64,000 bases of DNA from Carex sylvatica (Eukaryota > Streptophyta > Magnoliopsida > Poales > Cyperaceae), in NCBI GenBank assembly GCA_964058845.1, contig CAXKVR010000061.1, forward strand, positions 1 through 64,000, read 5' to 3'. The position numbers were made by a program, and so were the translations under genes. Positions 10,362 through 24,406 of the stretch are shown piece after piece. The first letter of the stretch is position 1. Each line of letters opens with the position of its first letter. Below the pieces are notes generated by a model. The model was not told where the DNA came from and made no database searches. It saw nothing but the letters and a program-made list of their open reading frames with translations.

Positions 10362-13300
10362 ATGATCTGCGCAAGTGAGTTCCCTTCTCTCCTGCTTACT
10401 ATCATTCGTAACACAAACCCTAAGTAAGATATCTCTTGCTTTCTGGGGGGTATTTGATTTTTTGTGATTGTTTTTGTTATTTGGGCAGTATCTGGCGAAG
10501 TGCCAGAGGATCCGGTGGTGTCGAAGAAATCGGGGCTTCTCTTTGAACAACGCCTGATTGAGCGCTATATTCAGGTTCGTTTTCACAGCTTTCCATCCTT
10601 ACCCCCAGCAAAAATGTAGAACTGTAGGTGTCAGTCTTCTGCTGAAATTTATTTTTTAAAAACGTTTATTGAAATTATTTAGTTTGTTGGCCCTTCCCAT
10701 GTAGTTCCCTTAAGTTTCTTTAATTTTAATAAAAGTTTGTCACTTTAAGAATACTTTGAAATGACAAGCTTTAGTAAGCAGTGAAGGTTTTAGAGAATTG
10801 GAGCTTTGAAATTTCTGATTTGTCATAAAAATATTGCAAGCTTTTAGGATGAGTTGGGATGATCTGATAAAAAGAACTGCTAATGATTAGGACGGTTTCA
10901 GAGGACCTCCATTTTTCTCCAGATATGGATGGTGTTACTTGGCTAGTGCTTTAATACATGATGATATAATGTTTATAATTTTTTCTGTAGTAATTACTGC
11001 GGTACAAGTCCCAAATTGCATATCTATGTTTTTTGCAATGTTATATAGTCTTTAAGGTATTTTGTATGAAAATTTAGACAACTGTTCTTGAGATACCAGG
11101 ATCATGGAAGATGTCCAGTTACCAAGGAGGAGCTCACCATGGATGATATAGTTCCTGTTAAGACCAATAAGGTATGGCTCATTTTGATTCAAATGCGTCA
11201 TTTTGAATAATTTAACAATTGTAGTTTTATTCAGCAATTTGTTACTTTTTTCTTAGAAGAGATGAAGTACCATGAATTATGTTTTTTTCCCATTCGGTGT
11301 GCAGTTTCATTTGATTATACCACTGTGCTAGCTGTTTTCTATTAATTTTGTCATTTATGTAACTTACTTGACTCAGAAACTCTGTCTCTTTTTGTATCTA
11401 TGTATAGACTGTGAAGCCAAGGCCATTGCAAGCTGCCAGTATTCCAGGACTTCTGGGCATGTTTCAAAATGTATGGAATGGTTTACTCGTATAATATTAT
11501 AAATCATAGACCAATCATAATATTATTCAACGTCAATGACCCTTGCTATCATTTATATCATAGCTTTTTTTTTTGGCATCTATATTTGCTTATAAGTTGA
11601 TAGTTATCTTTGAACTATTGGACCAGCTGCCCATATCACGTTAACAAACCACAGTTTGCATGGCATTTGATAGTTTTAAATCCTTTCCTGGCCTGTCTCA
11701 GGCACTTAACAATGTTTTTGCTCATTCAACATGCATGCAGTTTTTATCTATTTTTAATTTAGTTTTTTTTTGTCATTGTTTATGTAGGAATGGGATGCTC
11801 TGATGTTATCAAATTTGGCGTTGGAGCAGCAACTGCACACGGCAAGGCAAGAGCTAAGCCATGCTTTGTACCAGGTATCTTTCTTGGTTACCTGATTCTA
11901 TTTGATCACAGAAAATATGATGGTCTAAGTTAAATATTATTACAGTATTGTGAAAAATTAGGATTGTTGGATCCAAATGTAGATACTAATAGTTTATCTT
12001 ATATATATATTATACAGCATGATGCGGCACTCAGAGTCATAGCAAGGCTAAAGAAAGAGAGGGATGAGGCAAGGTTACTTCTTTCACAAGCTGAAAGACA
12101 ACTTCCTGCAGCAACAGCACCTGCCTTGTCTAATGGAAAGAGAGGTACTGTCCTTTTCTTGTTGGAATAATAACACGGGTAATGTGTGTATAACCAGAAA
12201 AATATTTGGAGCAATGTTATATGCTCCTTCAAAGCATGATATTGTAATGTATAGTTTTGGAGAAGTTTGAGCTCTTTCTATGTGCTTCTTTGAAATATGT
12301 ACCTCATATCTGGTAATTATATGAAAAGAACTGAAAGCAACCCTTTCCTCTTCCTTCTGTATAAGAGATAAACAGTGTGCTGTAGTGGTTGTTTGGGGTA
12401 TCTTATTATGTACACGGGAAGGATGGTTAAAAAGAATGTATTCTACTTACATATAGAGGGCATGGGCGATTTTTAAATTTTTTCACAGATCTATCTAAAA
12501 TTCTAAATTTTTTTGGTATCATACAAAATTTGATGAAATGTATTTTGTTGCATTGAATATCCTGAAGATTTTGTTTCCTTGTATTTAAAGTTGCAGAGGA
12601 TGAGGTGGGCCCTGATGGGAAGAGAATTCGACCTGGAATTGATTCAGCCACAGTTGATGAGCTTGCAGAGTATAACAAGATGCTCTCTGCTCAGCGTAAG
12701 CAGCGTGAGGTATTGGTTCCTCTTTTTGAAACTTTTACCAAGTTTTTGTGCTTATCTCCTGAAATCAGATTTTCATTTTTTTGTTTTTGTTCCTCTATTT
12801 TTAGATTCCTGCAACTTTGGCACCGATAGATGCTCTGGAGAGTTACACACAGATTTCAAGTCATCCCCTTCACAAAACGAATAAGCCTGGCATTTTATCA
12901 ATTGACATACATCCTTCAAAGGTCAGTTTTATATATTTTCCTTAATTTTTAGGATATTTTTCTGTACATGTATTGATTTAAAAATAATTTGATAAACAGG
13001 ATATAATAGCAACTGGGGGTGTTGATACAAATGCTGTAATTTTCAATAGAGCTTCAGGGCAGATATTGTCAACACTGACTGGTCACTCGAAGAAGGTTCT
13101 TTATTTGATACTTCTATTTATGTATATGATCAGTTGGTAGGTCACTGTTTTTTCTTTTTGTGTTTATAACTTGATCATATCAACTCTTGTGTAGATTACG
13201 AGTTTGAAATTTGTTGGCCGGGATGAGCTTGTCATAACTGGATCTGCGGACAAGGTACATTGATGTTATAGATTTAATTACCCTTGTATAACTTTTGAAG

Positions 13301-16300
13301 TTACTGAACAGAAGGAAAATAAATGTTAAATAGTTAGATCAGTGTGTTTCATTTAATTCTTGTATTTTTTTTCCACAGACAAAATTGCATGGTAGAATCT
13401 GAGTTGCAAGTCTATTCTGTGTTTAGTCGAATCGCATAGTTAATAGCCTAAATGTAGAGTGTAATTTGATTGAATTCTGACCAGATCTATTATTGTTAAA
13501 ACAAATTGGAAACATCACATTCGAGCTACATCTGATTCCTACTTATTATGAAAAAAAGGTTCTTGAGTTAGCAATTTATCAAATTAGTCAACTTAATTGA
13601 CTAATTACTGAGGAAAGTGATTTTTTTTTTTTTTCTGTTTTTATTCCTTTTGTTTCTGGAACTTCTTTTTTATTAGGTTTTTTGCTTCATCTGTATTGAT
13701 ATGTCTATTTAAAGTATAATTTTATTTGTAAAAGATAAGTTATCATGTGTTAAAAGATTGGAATGCTTTTCGTTGGGGAATCTCCTGTAATCCCTATGTG
13801 TTTTCCTTTCTCAATCCTGAGCAGTGGCGGCCAACTCTCTCTCTCTCTCTCTCTCAATACACACACTGTCTGTCTCTTACTAAACTTAGTATTACCCAAC
13901 TGCTAAGATCTCACAGGTATTAAAACTGAAAATGACAGACGTATTAAAGGTTTGAGAGAGAGAATGTAAAGTTGGATGTACAGATTACTTTTTTCTAACG
14001 GAATATTTGTATAGTATTTGATGAATGTCACCTGAATAAGCTTAGAACAATGTGTGCAGACTGTTCGACTATGGCAAGGAACTGATGATGGAACTTACAA
14101 CTGTGCACACATATTGAAAGACCATACAGCAGAGGTAAGAAGTAGAGTGAAGTGTACGCTCTTGGCAGATGTCTTGGCAGATGAGTGGTTCTCTCTGATT
14201 TTTCTACTTTTTTGAAGGTCTCTTTGTCGATTCTGAAACCTCAACTTTGTGTAACTCATTAAATCAGGTACAAGCCGTGACTGTCCAGGCAACCAAGAAG
14301 TATTTTGTGTCAGCTGGCATGGATAATACTTGGTGCTTTTATGATCTCCCAACTGGCAGTTGTCTCAAACAGGTCTACCCTATTCTCTTTAACCTCTCTT
14401 CCTAGATTTTCTTTTTCTAGTGGTATAAATGTCTACTTGCATGTAATTTTACAGGTTGGGGAGCCATCACAAGAGGGGGGTTATACAACAGCTGCTTTCC
14501 ATCCTGATGGTCTGATCCTTGGCACTGGTACATCCGAATCCCTCGTCAAAATTTGGGATATTAAGACCCAGGTATTGCTGTGTTAATTTTGGGTTAAAAT
14601 AGGGTTTGGTGTTTCTCATGTCTGGTGTTTAAATTAGCAATTCTATTGTAGTGCGATAAAGTGATTAGTAAGTACTGATACATATACTTAATAAACTTGT
14701 TAAATTGACATGTTTTTAAGAACTGGTAGCATAACATAATATCAATTCTACAGTTATAATGTACAGATAACTTATTTCGCAGCCGTGTTAAACAACAAAA
14801 CGGTTATTAAAAAAAAAACTGAATCCGCAGATATGTTATGTAGCTTAGATTGTGTATCAAATTGGTGCAATTTGAAAACTGATTGGCGATTTCAAGTAAT
14901 CTGAAAAATAACAGTTCAGCTTATGGATACTTGGTGACCAAACATTTCTCAGTTGAACCAAATTTCATGCACAACTTGTTTAATCTATGGATATACTTTT
15001 CTAACTCAACGACTATTTGTCCATTGTCATATAATATTGGCTGTCAATATCATCCTTCACTATAAATATAATGCAAAAGAATAGAAGCTCGTTACTAGCA
15101 TAATTCAAATTAAAATGTAATGTCTAATACACCAGACAAGATAATGCAATAAAATAGAAGCTCATAACTGAAATTATAAATCTTAAATTAAAAAAAATGC
15201 AATTTCCTCAAATTAAACATATGCATAAGTACTCCAACATCCTAAAAACAAATATGGTTCAATGTAATATCAAATTATTTTTTAACAGTTCCGATCTTTC
15301 ATATGGGATTTAGTGGATAAATATTGCTAACCCAACTATTGTATTGGTGCTATATCTGCCTCATTGTTGAATCTGCTACAATAGCACAATATTTTCCCTC
15401 TTTTGGTGATAGCTAGTGAAAACATGTTGAAATTGCTATATTACTGCTATTTAGAAGCTTGATTTATTGTACTGCCTACAACTCTTCATGTAAGAATGTA
15501 ATTTTTTTTCTTTCTTCTGTTAATTATTTTAATTGAATTTATTGTAGGCATTTGTTACCAACTTCGAAGGCCACTCTGGGCCAGTCACAGCCATGTCCTT
15601 TTCAGAAAATGGTTATTTTCTTGCGGTAGGTGTCCCTGCACTCTTGAATATACAATATTTGACATTGTCGCAAGTCACAGCCAGCATGCAATATAATGGG
15701 TATTCTATGTTATGTTGGTACTAACTTTTTTGTAAGCTCAAATTAAACTTATTAGCAGTGATCTTATATTTTGGTTTTGAGTAGTTCTAAATATTAAGTT
15801 ATTTTGAATGGGTGAAAAGTCAAGTGCCATTCGGTATTTTTATTTTTGTTGCTTAGCCTTAACCTTCTTTTGATGGCTGAGTTTTATTTTAACATAACTC
15901 ACAAATTATGGAGACTTGGAGCATTTATAGAACTGCATTTTTATGTTTTGGGGTTACTCATTATGTTACTGTTGTTCCAGACTGCTGCATCTGATGGTGT
16001 CAGGCTTTGGGATCTTCGCAAATTAAGAAACTTTAGAACATTTTCTCCATATGATGCTAATACACCAACAAACTCCGGTATGATCTTTAATCATTGATGC
16101 TGTTACATTGGTCCAGATATGAATACCACATGAATTTATGATGTATGTTTTCCATGTTGTATTTATGTTTTTCACTTAATTTAGTACAGTAAATATAAGT
16201 ACATTTTCTTTTCAGTGGAATTTGACTTCAGCGGAAGTTATCTTGCTATTGCTGGGTCAGACATTAGGTACCTTTCTTTGCATTGAGACAATTGTTGATT

Positions 16301-16652
16301 GTCATACATATCGTTTAAATTTCCAAATATAATTATAAAATAGTAATTCTAACATTCATTTATCTCAGGGTGTACCAAGTGGCAAATGTAAAGCTTGAGT
16401 GGAACCTCATCAAGACATTCCCTGATTTATCTGGCACAGGTTGAGGCCAAAATTTAATGTTTTTCCAACTTAGATTTTTTGTTTTGTTTACTTCTTCACT
16501 GACAACCATTGCTCTTCTGGCTAGGCAAAGTAACTTCAGTCAAATTTGGAGGTGATGCAAAGTACATGGCCGTGGGGTCCATGGACCGCAACCTCCGCAT
16601 TTTTGGTCTCCCTGGAGACGAGGCTGACAACCAAATGAAAGAAATGGAATAG
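10362..16652 (+). CDS. PRP19: Pre-mRNA-processing factor 19 (PRP19/MAC3), U-box E3 ubiquitin ligase, 18 exons
   Basis: PRP19 is the U-box ubiquitin ligase at the heart of the nuclear Prp19/NineTeen (MOS4-associated) complex, which activates the spliceosome. Exons by GT..AG and frame: 10362-10374, 10489-10574, 11100-11171, 11408-11470, 11788-11874, 12018-12144, 12591-12709, 12805-12921, 13000-13095, 13195-13254, 14060-14134, 14268-14372, 14455-14571, 15548-15625, 15981-16077, 16216-16267, 16369-16439, 16525-16652. They join to 1563 nt (520 residues plus stop), close to the plant family length. Residues 1-70 are the U-box, beginning [13 protein letters not shown]. About 79-145 form the Prp19 coiled coil ([16 protein letters not shown]). 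From about 215 a WD40 propeller follows, with [10 protein letters not shown] and VKIWDIKTQ. The start matches the universal MIC-A-I-S opening. Exon 7 could also start at 12597, removing two residues in frame. No frame breaks were found. Confidence 0.96.
13835..13856 (+). repeat. CT microsatellite in PRP19 intron 10
   Basis: A run of about ten CT dinucleotides lies in the 805-bp intron between exons 10 and 11. Confidence 0.8.
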
Positions 16653-17440
16653 ACAGGTTCATTGAGCTACATTTGAATCCAAATGTCATGCATCCAAGGG
16701 GGCACATGAAAACACTGATGGTTACAAGTAGGTTCTGTACAACAATCTTTATTTCTTAAGTGTTAATGAGGTAGTTGAGATGTATCATTGGTTAGGCAGA
16801 TCTTATGAGCAACTTTGTTGTATTTTAGTAGGAATTGGAATTTTGAAGACAAGCCTTTGTACTCTCTGTTAGTTGCCTTGGTTTTATCCAAGATCCCGCA
16901 ATATGGAGGGAGTTGATTTCTAGCGTTTATTCGTTTAAAAAAAAATTGTTGAATGGCAAGAATTTTTTTGTTGCACGTCACCCGTATCAATTTTCTTTGG
17001 TGGCTGTGGTAGGTTTTTTGCTTTTGTAAAACGTGCACATGTTCTTACTGTTATTTGAGCCAGGGTTTGAAGAGAACTAAGTATGGTGTGTCGTTTGTGG
17101 AAGTTTGGTTTGCTACTTGCGCTTTGTATATGTTATACTCGCTACTAGCTAGCTTGAATGTGATAGGTTGAATTCACTATGGTGTCCGCGCTGGACTAGT
17201 AATTGATCTTTGTACGAGTTTTTGTTGAGCGTAGGAATTTGGTAGTGTTATATTAGGGAATATAATTTCGACTGGTTGGTGCTGGGCAAAACGCTGGCTT
17301 GTATCGGCAATGATTACTTGGTTTCGGAATATGGGTTCCACAAGAATGTACAGATAAACCTTACGCTTACGGTAGAAATTTGGAGATTTGGTTCCAGTTC
17401 CACAAGACTGTCGTCCCTTGTGTTCTTTTTTCGAGAAAAT
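16653..17440 (+). other. PRP19 3' UTR and downstream flank
   Basis: T-rich sequence follows the PRP19 stop codon. It holds no coding sequence that can be supported. The end of the transcript cannot be placed, since several weak A-rich candidate poly(A) signals exist. Confidence 0.4.
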
Positions 17441-17447
17441 GTTAAGA

Positions 17448-17545
17448 AATGGGCTTACATAAATGGGCTTGGTTGATGTTTATAGGCTTACATAAATGGG
17501 CTTGGTTGCTTCTAAGCCTACATAAATGGGCTTACATAAATGCGG
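17448..17545 (+). repeat. Short direct repeats of ggcttacataaatgggctt
   Basis: The word cttacataaatgggctt(ggttg) occurs three to four times within 100 bp. The units are unevenly spaced and two include small changes. No function is evident. Confidence 0.65.
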
Positions 17546-20500
17546 ACAGTTCTTATTATATATTGGGCCCTTTTAAAGAATAAATCAAATCTCTTCCAAT
17601 GCTGGAGAAAAATAAAGATCAGCATTATTGTTTTCAACTATAATTATAATCTCTTTGAGATACAGCATTCTTTTATTTCATATATAATAAAAATATCATA
17701 TTAAAATCAAGGTTCCACATGATCATATATTAAATATTTTTCCTAAAGATACTACGTGTGATTGAAGTACGGTATGTTTTGACTTTTTATAGATGAATTT
17801 TCACAACAAATCGGAATTACGCTTCAAAAAATGTGACAACAATGCAAAAACGATGATGCAGAATACATTATTAACATGGGAGAGTTGAGATATACGTACT
17901 ATTATTTAGATTGACTTTGCAACGAGCGCCTGGTATAGTTAGTCATAAATAATTGATTTTTTTAAGATAAAAATGAGATAAAGGCATAAAGCAATCTAAT
18001 TTTTAATATTCATAAGAAATATTTTAATGAAACTTTAAATCAACATTTTACACACAGAAAACATTACCCTTATTCAATAAATAAAAATACTTCTTCCATT
18101 AACCTATTTTTTTAGTGCTATTTAAAATCCGCAATTATGTATGGAGAAAATTAATTTGTAGAATTAATTTATTTATACGAATCTAAAAAAAAAAAATACC
18201 TGACTGGCAAGATTTTCTATTCCTTCTTGTAGGGTTTCAGTAGAACACTCAGTTTGCTTGGATTTATTTATTTTTTAAACGATAGAAAAACCCTAGACTT
18301 GCAATTTGCCGCATATATTATGTGATAACTAATAATTAAGTAGACACAATGTCCTTGTCTGAATTCAGCATGAGGTTGTACACCTTTGGAAGTTTATTGA
18401 TTTTTTCAGAAGCTATAGTTTGAGAAATTGGTGGGATATGTGGTGTTTCAAATGGTCATTCTAGACAGGAATAGACTAGTAACAGAAGCGGTCATGACTT
18501 GACCGGAGCTTTCGTTATCAGCTGGTACTGGTCTAATTATAGATTGATATCCACAGCTGTACAAAATCCAAACAACTGAATTGTTTTGTAATTTGTTTTT
18601 GGAATCTTCACCAAGACTGTGAAGTTGTAAAAAAAATTCAAACTCTCGATTTTTAGATAGTCACAATTTTAGAAACTTTTTCGTAGTCAAATGTCTACCA
18701 CCCCATCTCAATGTTTTTGTAAACTAACACTCTAATCGGAAAGAGCGAAGAGATTGTCAAACGCGAAATCGAATCATAATTCCATGTCGCACGGTTGATC
18801 GGAAGTGAAGGAGAAGCGAGAGATGAGTTCAATCCACGCGATTTTTGGACCCCCAAATCGCATCAGAAAATCCCATCCAAAACGAAGGTATTTGACGAGA
18901 ATTGATTGTTCACTGATGAGAAGACGTATCTAACCTCTTCGTTTCTTTCTTCCTTTGTCAATTGTACGGAGGTGAAATTGATCTCTTTTCTTCACACTAG
19001 AAGCTCACGAGGTATTGTTGCATTCTCAGAACTTTGTATATATATTTTTTTATTCAATTTAATATTCATTTTTCCTTCTTCAATGCAACTTCTATGCAAC
19101 TCAATAATGGTAATTTATGTAAATTCAATGAATATGATGGGTGATTCTTCTTCTCTTGAAAATGAATTCTTCTAACTTGAAAATGGCTTCTGATCAGAAA
19201 ATTTCAAATCAAAATCATCTCTATTCATATCTTCTCTAATGAAATGAACTCATTTCTCATGCTCCATTATTTCTGATCATAGTGTAAAGCAGTGAAATTA
19301 TGAATTCTACAGAATTCGTATCATTTGAGGTAACTCAAATTTTGAGTTTAGATCCGGACCGCCTAATATGTTTTGACACAAATATTAAAAGGAGTTCTAT
19401 CTTAAACGAAATTGATTTGAATTCAAACTTAAAATGTAAGTTACCTCACAAGATCCGGACTCAATTTTATATGGCTTCTTGCAACAAAAACCAAAAAGTT
19501 ACCCATTTGTTTTGTAAACTAAAAAAAAAATTAAGAACTAAGATGTTTTCTAAAGAAATAGTATTGAATATTTATTTTGACAATTAGTATTTTTTTTAAT
19601 GAAGATGATTTTAAGGAAATTTATTTATATCTTTTGCTATGAAAACATACTGTATATATTTTTATTAATTGGGACAAAAATGCAAATTCATTATTTTATT
19701 TATTTAATTACCAATTTTATTTATGTATATGTGTTTACACATCACTTGCACGGATTTGAAAGAGAAATCTGACCCATATGCTTTCATGTATTTTGTTGTT
19801 ATTTAGAAATCCCTACACGTCATTTGTCGACATATAAACCAATTGTACAATCAAGGAAACGAAATACTTCAATTTGAATTCAAACATCCTCAATATGTTA
19901 ATCATCCTAGTCTGTTATGAGTTACCAAAACAATGACTATATATAGAGGTCACAAACTTATCTTCAAAGCGTTGAGCTAATTATTTCCTAAGTTTGTATG
20001 GCATGCTTTATGTGGGAGCATATGTAGGGAAATTTAACAATGGTGGGTTTGCACATTTACATGACATATTATTAACCATTTTTTTTTATCCCATAGATGA
20101 GACCGAAACAATCTAGTTGTTATCATTGGTTGCAATATATTTTTGTCAGAAAAAGTTGGAAAACTACTCAGACTGAACTATTAGCATGTGATTACCCAAT
20201 AAGGGACTGTGAGTCTGTGACTAGACCAATTTAGTTGTTGTTAACTTGTCATAGATACAACTCTCTCCATTCAATCCTTTTCTCTCTTCCGTCCAATCCT
20301 CTTCCCTATTGGAAAGGGATTTTGAATTTGCTGCTATATATTTGTGATCATTTGATGACATCATGAGATTTTGATCTGGTCCGGGATGGTTTGGTGCGGT
20401 ATGATTTATTTAAAACTATATATTTATGATTGAAAATTCGCATGTAATACAAACTATATATATATATCTTATTATAATCTAATGACTCAGTAAAATGTAA

Positions 20501-20746
20501 CTATGTAAGCGAACTCGTGCAAATGAGAATCAGTAAATTAGTGGTAAAAACCAATATTTTTCATGTGAGAAACGGAACCCCAAATTTAAAATCCGATTAA
20601 AGATCTACCCGTGGATATTAATGATTGTGTAGCTTGCAACCCTTTCCTTATTAAAAAGTTTGAAACAAAAAAATGTGGATGTGCTTGTTACAGCACTTGA
20701 TACTTGACAAATGAGGGCCCACGCTCCTAGATATTTGAAGCGGAAA

Positions 20747-20785
<39 letters not shown>

Positions 20786-22028
20786 TTAGATCTGGCCCTA
20801 CTTATTTAATCTAACAATAACTAAGTGCGCTATATTGTAGCATTAAATTTATTGCTATGTGCACGTTGCACAACGAAGAAGGATAGTTTCAAAAATCTCG
20901 GAGTTGTTCTAATTAGTAATTTCAGGTCTTATATATCTGGTATATTTTGATGTGATTTTTGATGTATGAAAAAGAGTAAATTGTGTACGTTGAAGAGTGA
21001 ATCTGACACGAACATTGAAAAAAAAAGGATGAAATAATATTTGAACTGTACCTGATGATGATCATTTTGTACAAATTCTCTTAATTTGGAAGAAAAAGGA
21101 GTAAATTTTCCTTGCTATCACAGTTCGTTATTAATTTTTTATTATTATTGATCAATATATTGAATACTAGGGTATTTTGAGAACACATTTAAGATATTGC
21201 GTATATTTAATTTTAATGTATATTCTGTTTAATAATTGTTGATTCTTAAAGGATAAAATAATTATTTCTAACACTATTAAAATTTTAAGTATATTTATAT
21301 AATTTTTGTATCGTTGTAAATTGAATGAAAAGTATTGCGTATGTCTCAACTGTACATTAAATGACAATTAGTTGTTTCCATCTAGTAATAAAGCTAAATT
21401 GACTAAAATATATTTCCATGAATAGACAAAAGTTTTAGATTTCTCGTATTAAATCTGAACCATAATGGATGTATACCAACAAGTTGGATGAGACTTAAAT
21501 GGTTACTTTTTGATTGATTTGAATTTTTAATTCCTATTCCTTTCTACCAGAATTTAGCAAATTATGAGCTCGGATCGTCTCCAACAATACAAATCACACG
21601 AACCGATCTTTATCCTTCAATTTAAATTCACGATTCTAATTATATTAAAGTAATTTGTAATTGCATTCTAATTATTTTATCTGTAAGGTATAAAAAATAT
21701 TTTCGTATATTTTTACATCTTTGTAATTTAATTTTTTGAATCTCTAAAATTGATAAACTTATAAAATATTACAATTAGTAATGTAATTAGTACTTCTAAA
21801 AAACTGTTAACTTATTAAGATTACTAAATGAACAAATATTTTATACTTGTCGATTAAAATATAATTATCATGTTAATATTTAGTATTTACAATTCTTCAG
21901 AAAAAAATGCTTTAGTTAACCTATCTTCAATATGAAAAAGTGAAACTAATTAAAAAAAATAGAAAACAAAATCTGAAAATCGTGCGGAAACTGATAAATT
22001 TGAGATAAAGTGGGGAACAGTTTGATGG
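17546..22028. other. Long AT-rich spacer
   Basis: No complete gene was recognised in these 4.5 kb. One possible orphan first exon lies at 18823-18887. A TA dinucleotide run of about 30 bp lies at 20750-20781. The many small open frames here have no familiar motif and poor codon character. Confidence 0.4.
18823..18887 (+). other. Possible orphan first exon
   Basis: An ATG opens MSSIHAIFGPPNRIRKSHPK and ends at a consensus-like donor (gaag|gtattt). It sits in a locally less AT-rich patch that looks like a plant leader region (aagtgaaggagaagcgagag). No downstream exon could be joined to it and the peptide is not familiar. It may be a gene relic, part of a decayed element, or chance. Confidence 0.2.
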
Positions 22029-22520
22029 TGTCACGTCCCGGTGGTTGGGCTGGGCACGCAACGCGACATAACGACATCTTTGTATCCATCCGCTGTCTTG
22101 TTAATCTATGACGCAACAGACAGAAACATAAATAATACAGAATCAGCTACAAAGCCGAGTAACCAGTTATTTAACGATACAGTTTCTCTATAATTGACTT
22201 AATAACAGTAAACAACCATTTCAACAGGACTAGATTAATCCACACAATTAAAAATCAAATTAAGTATGCATATTTAACCAAATAATATCAATTGGGTCTA
22301 GATTTTCAATAAAAAAAAAAACAGTTTCATTCTAGTTGGAATCCCTGAAAATAGGCGATTCTCAGTATTCTAGTCCATTAAAAATAATTACAGTATTTAG
22401 ACCTCATATTTCAGTTAAATATACAGATTATAGAGAAGTCTGATTACCTGATAACAATCAATCTAGAAATTCAATTCGACTTAATTACTTCTCTATTCAT
22501 TCCTTATTCCCCCAAAAGGT
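22029..22520 (-). mobile_element. LTR-like fragment upstream of P450-1
   Basis: The segment begins tgtcacgtcccggtgg, which on the minus strand is a retrotransposon-type terminus ending in ...gggacgtgaca. It is relatively GC-rich for 60 bp and then decays into AT-rich sequence. No TSD or second end was found, so its extent is a guess. Confidence 0.3.
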
Positions 22521-22717
22521 ACTTTTCAATTAACTTGTACATGCAATCTCAAGTCTCAACAAATGAGACTGACCCATGCATGTTACCGTTGCTCCATTTT
22601 ACATTGTGAAAACTTTTGTTTAACACATTTATCTTTAGTGAAACGCGTTAACATATAGATCAAAATAAATATAAACTCTAAATATAGCTTCTTCATGTGC
22701 AGTATAGGAAGGATCGA

Positions 22718-22728
22718 TATATATAAAG
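22718..22728 (+). promoter_or_regulatory. Candidate TATA box of P450-1
   Basis: tatatataaag lies about 150 bp upstream of the ATG at 22877 and is the only strong TATA-like match in the proximal 200 bp. An intervening stretch of about 150 bp would be the 5' leader. Inferred from sequence only. Confidence 0.45.
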
Positions 22729-22876
22729 ATAAGATAAATCGTGGCAAGCAAGTCATCCACGCCTCAATAATTGGAACAATATTTAGGTGCAACATTGATC
22801 AGATAAGACAAAGGAGGTTACTATATGTAAGCCAATGCAGACATCATCTCTCTCTCAACCTAGCTAGCAAATTACA

Positions 22877-24406
22877 ATGGCCTGGCCATCTCTTTCTTTC
22901 CCTGAGCTTCTGTTTTCCATTCCTTGCCTCCTCCTTTTCATCTATTACTACCATTACTTCATCTCCTCTAGAAACAAACAACCTACGTATACTATTCCAG
23001 TGTATTGGCCGGTAGTGGGCATGATGCCGTACCTAATATCAAATCTCAATGATTTACATGGGTGGCTCACCGGCATCTTATGTCAGTGCCGTTGCAACTT
23101 CGTTTTCCGTGGTGGATGGTTTCCTGGCATGAATCTCTTTGTGACAAGTGATCCCTTGAACATACAACATATCTTCACATCAAATTTCCAAAACTACCCT
23201 AAAGGAGAGGAATTTTTGGAGATTTTCGACATACTTGGTGATGGCATCTTTAATTCTGATGCTGATATGTGGCGGTCTCAACGTGTTAAGGCACAACACC
23301 TCATCTCTCACCCTCGCTTTCGTGCCTATGTGGTACAGTCAAGCCGGGACAAGGTGGAGATGTCACTCCTCCCTTTCTTTGCTCATGCATCCAAGCAAGA
23401 TCAACCTATAGACATGCAAGACGTGTGTTTGCGGTTAACTTTCGACATCACTACCAAATTAGTCTTTGGTGTCGATCCTAATTGTCTGTCTATTGGGTTG
23501 CCGACGGTACCTTTTGCACGAGCAATGGATGTTGCCATGGAGGCTTTGTTCTTTCGGCATGTCATACCTGTGTGGAAGCTTTTACGGAGGCTAAATATGG
23601 GAAGAGAAAAGAAGCTAGCTGTTGCATGGAGAGTGATTGATCGATTTGTCGAAGAAACAATTGAGAAAAGGAGAGCCGAGAAGAAGGCAGCAAACGCAAC
23701 AGAGAACTTGCCTGATTTGTTATCATCTTATATAGATGACAATGAAACTGGCACCGTAGACAAGTTCTTGAGAGATACTACTGTCAATCTAATGCTAGCA
23801 GGTCGTGACACAACCGGGGCTGGCCTCTCATGGTTCCTCTGGCTGCTTACGCAAAACCGTCATGTTGAAGAAAAGATCCTAAATGAATTGAGTTCAATTC
23901 CTCAAAGCTTCACCTCTGATGGGATGGTCATATTTAATCCTGAAGAGCTCGCAAAATCAGTGTACTTGCATGCTGCACTAAATGAAGCGCTCCGGCTATT
24001 TCCACCGGTTCCATTTGAGCATAAAGGGGTGTTGAAGGATGATATGCTACCGAGCGGTTTCTTGATAACACCTGGCACAAAGGTTTTTATATCGACTTAT
24101 TCGATGGCAAGGATGGAGGGGGTTTGGGGAAAAGATTGCTCAGAATTCAAACCAGAAAGGTGGATTACTGACGACAACAAGTTGAAATATGAACCTTCTT
24201 ATAAATTTTTATCCTTTAATACTGGTCCAAGGACTTGTTTGGGAAAGGACATGGCTTTTACACAGATGAAAGCAGCAGCGGCTGCAATAGTGTATAATTT
24301 TTATTTTGAGGTGGTAGAAGGCCATGTCATTGCTCCAAAGCATTCTATTATTCTCCAGATGAAAAATGGTTTAATGGTGAGAGTAAAGAAGAGAAGTGCT
24401 GCATGA
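22877..24406 (+). CDS. CYP96: Cytochrome P450, CYP96 family-like (alkane hydroxylase MAH1-like), copy 1
   Basis: This intronless gene encodes 509 residues, full length for a plant CYP86-clan enzyme. Residues about 7-30 form a hydrophobic N-terminal anchor, so the protein should sit on the ER facing the cytosol. The I-helix oxygen-binding motif AGRDTT is at 308-313, the ExxR pair at E370/R373 (EALR), PERW follows, and the heme-binding [10 protein letters not shown] at 447-456 holds the cysteine ligand C454. The block [20 protein letters not shown] and the C-terminal GLMVRVKK are typical of CYP96. Known CYP96A members hydroxylate mid-chain alkanes in wax synthesis, and CYP96T members couple phenols in alkaloid synthesis. 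Which applies here is unknown. All key residues are present. A diverged relative lies about 30 kb downstream on the same strand. Confidence 0.93.
   Translation: MAWPSLSFPELLFSIPCLLLFIYYYHYFISSRNKQPTYTIPVYWPVVGMMPYLISNLNDLHGWLTGILCQCRCNFVFRGGWFPGMNLFVTSDPLNIQHIFTSNFQNYPKGEEFLEIFDILGDGIFNSDADMWRSQRVKAQHLISHPRFRAYVVQSSRDKVEMSLLPFFAHASKQDQPIDMQDVCLRLTFDITTKLVFGVDPNCLSIGLPTVPFARAMDVAMEALFFRHVIPVWKLLRRLNMGREKKLAVAWRVIDRFVEETIEKRRAEKKAANATENLPDLLSSYIDDNETGTVDKFLRDTTVNLMLAGRDTTGAGLSWFLWLLTQNRHVEEKILNELSSIPQSFTSDGMVIFNPEELAKSVYLHAALNEALRLFPPVPFEHKGVLKDDMLPSGFLITPGTKVFISTYSMARMEGVWGKDCSEFKPERWITDDNKLKYEPSYKFLSFNTGPRTCLGKDMAFTQMKAAAAAIVYNFYFEVVEGHVIAPKHSIILQMKNGLMVRVKKRSAA

Noticed and set aside
11964..12884. 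Several frames of 68-101 codons around PRP19 exons 6-8
   Set aside because: They are read-throughs of real exons into introns or antisense shadows; the spliced PRP19 model explains the region.
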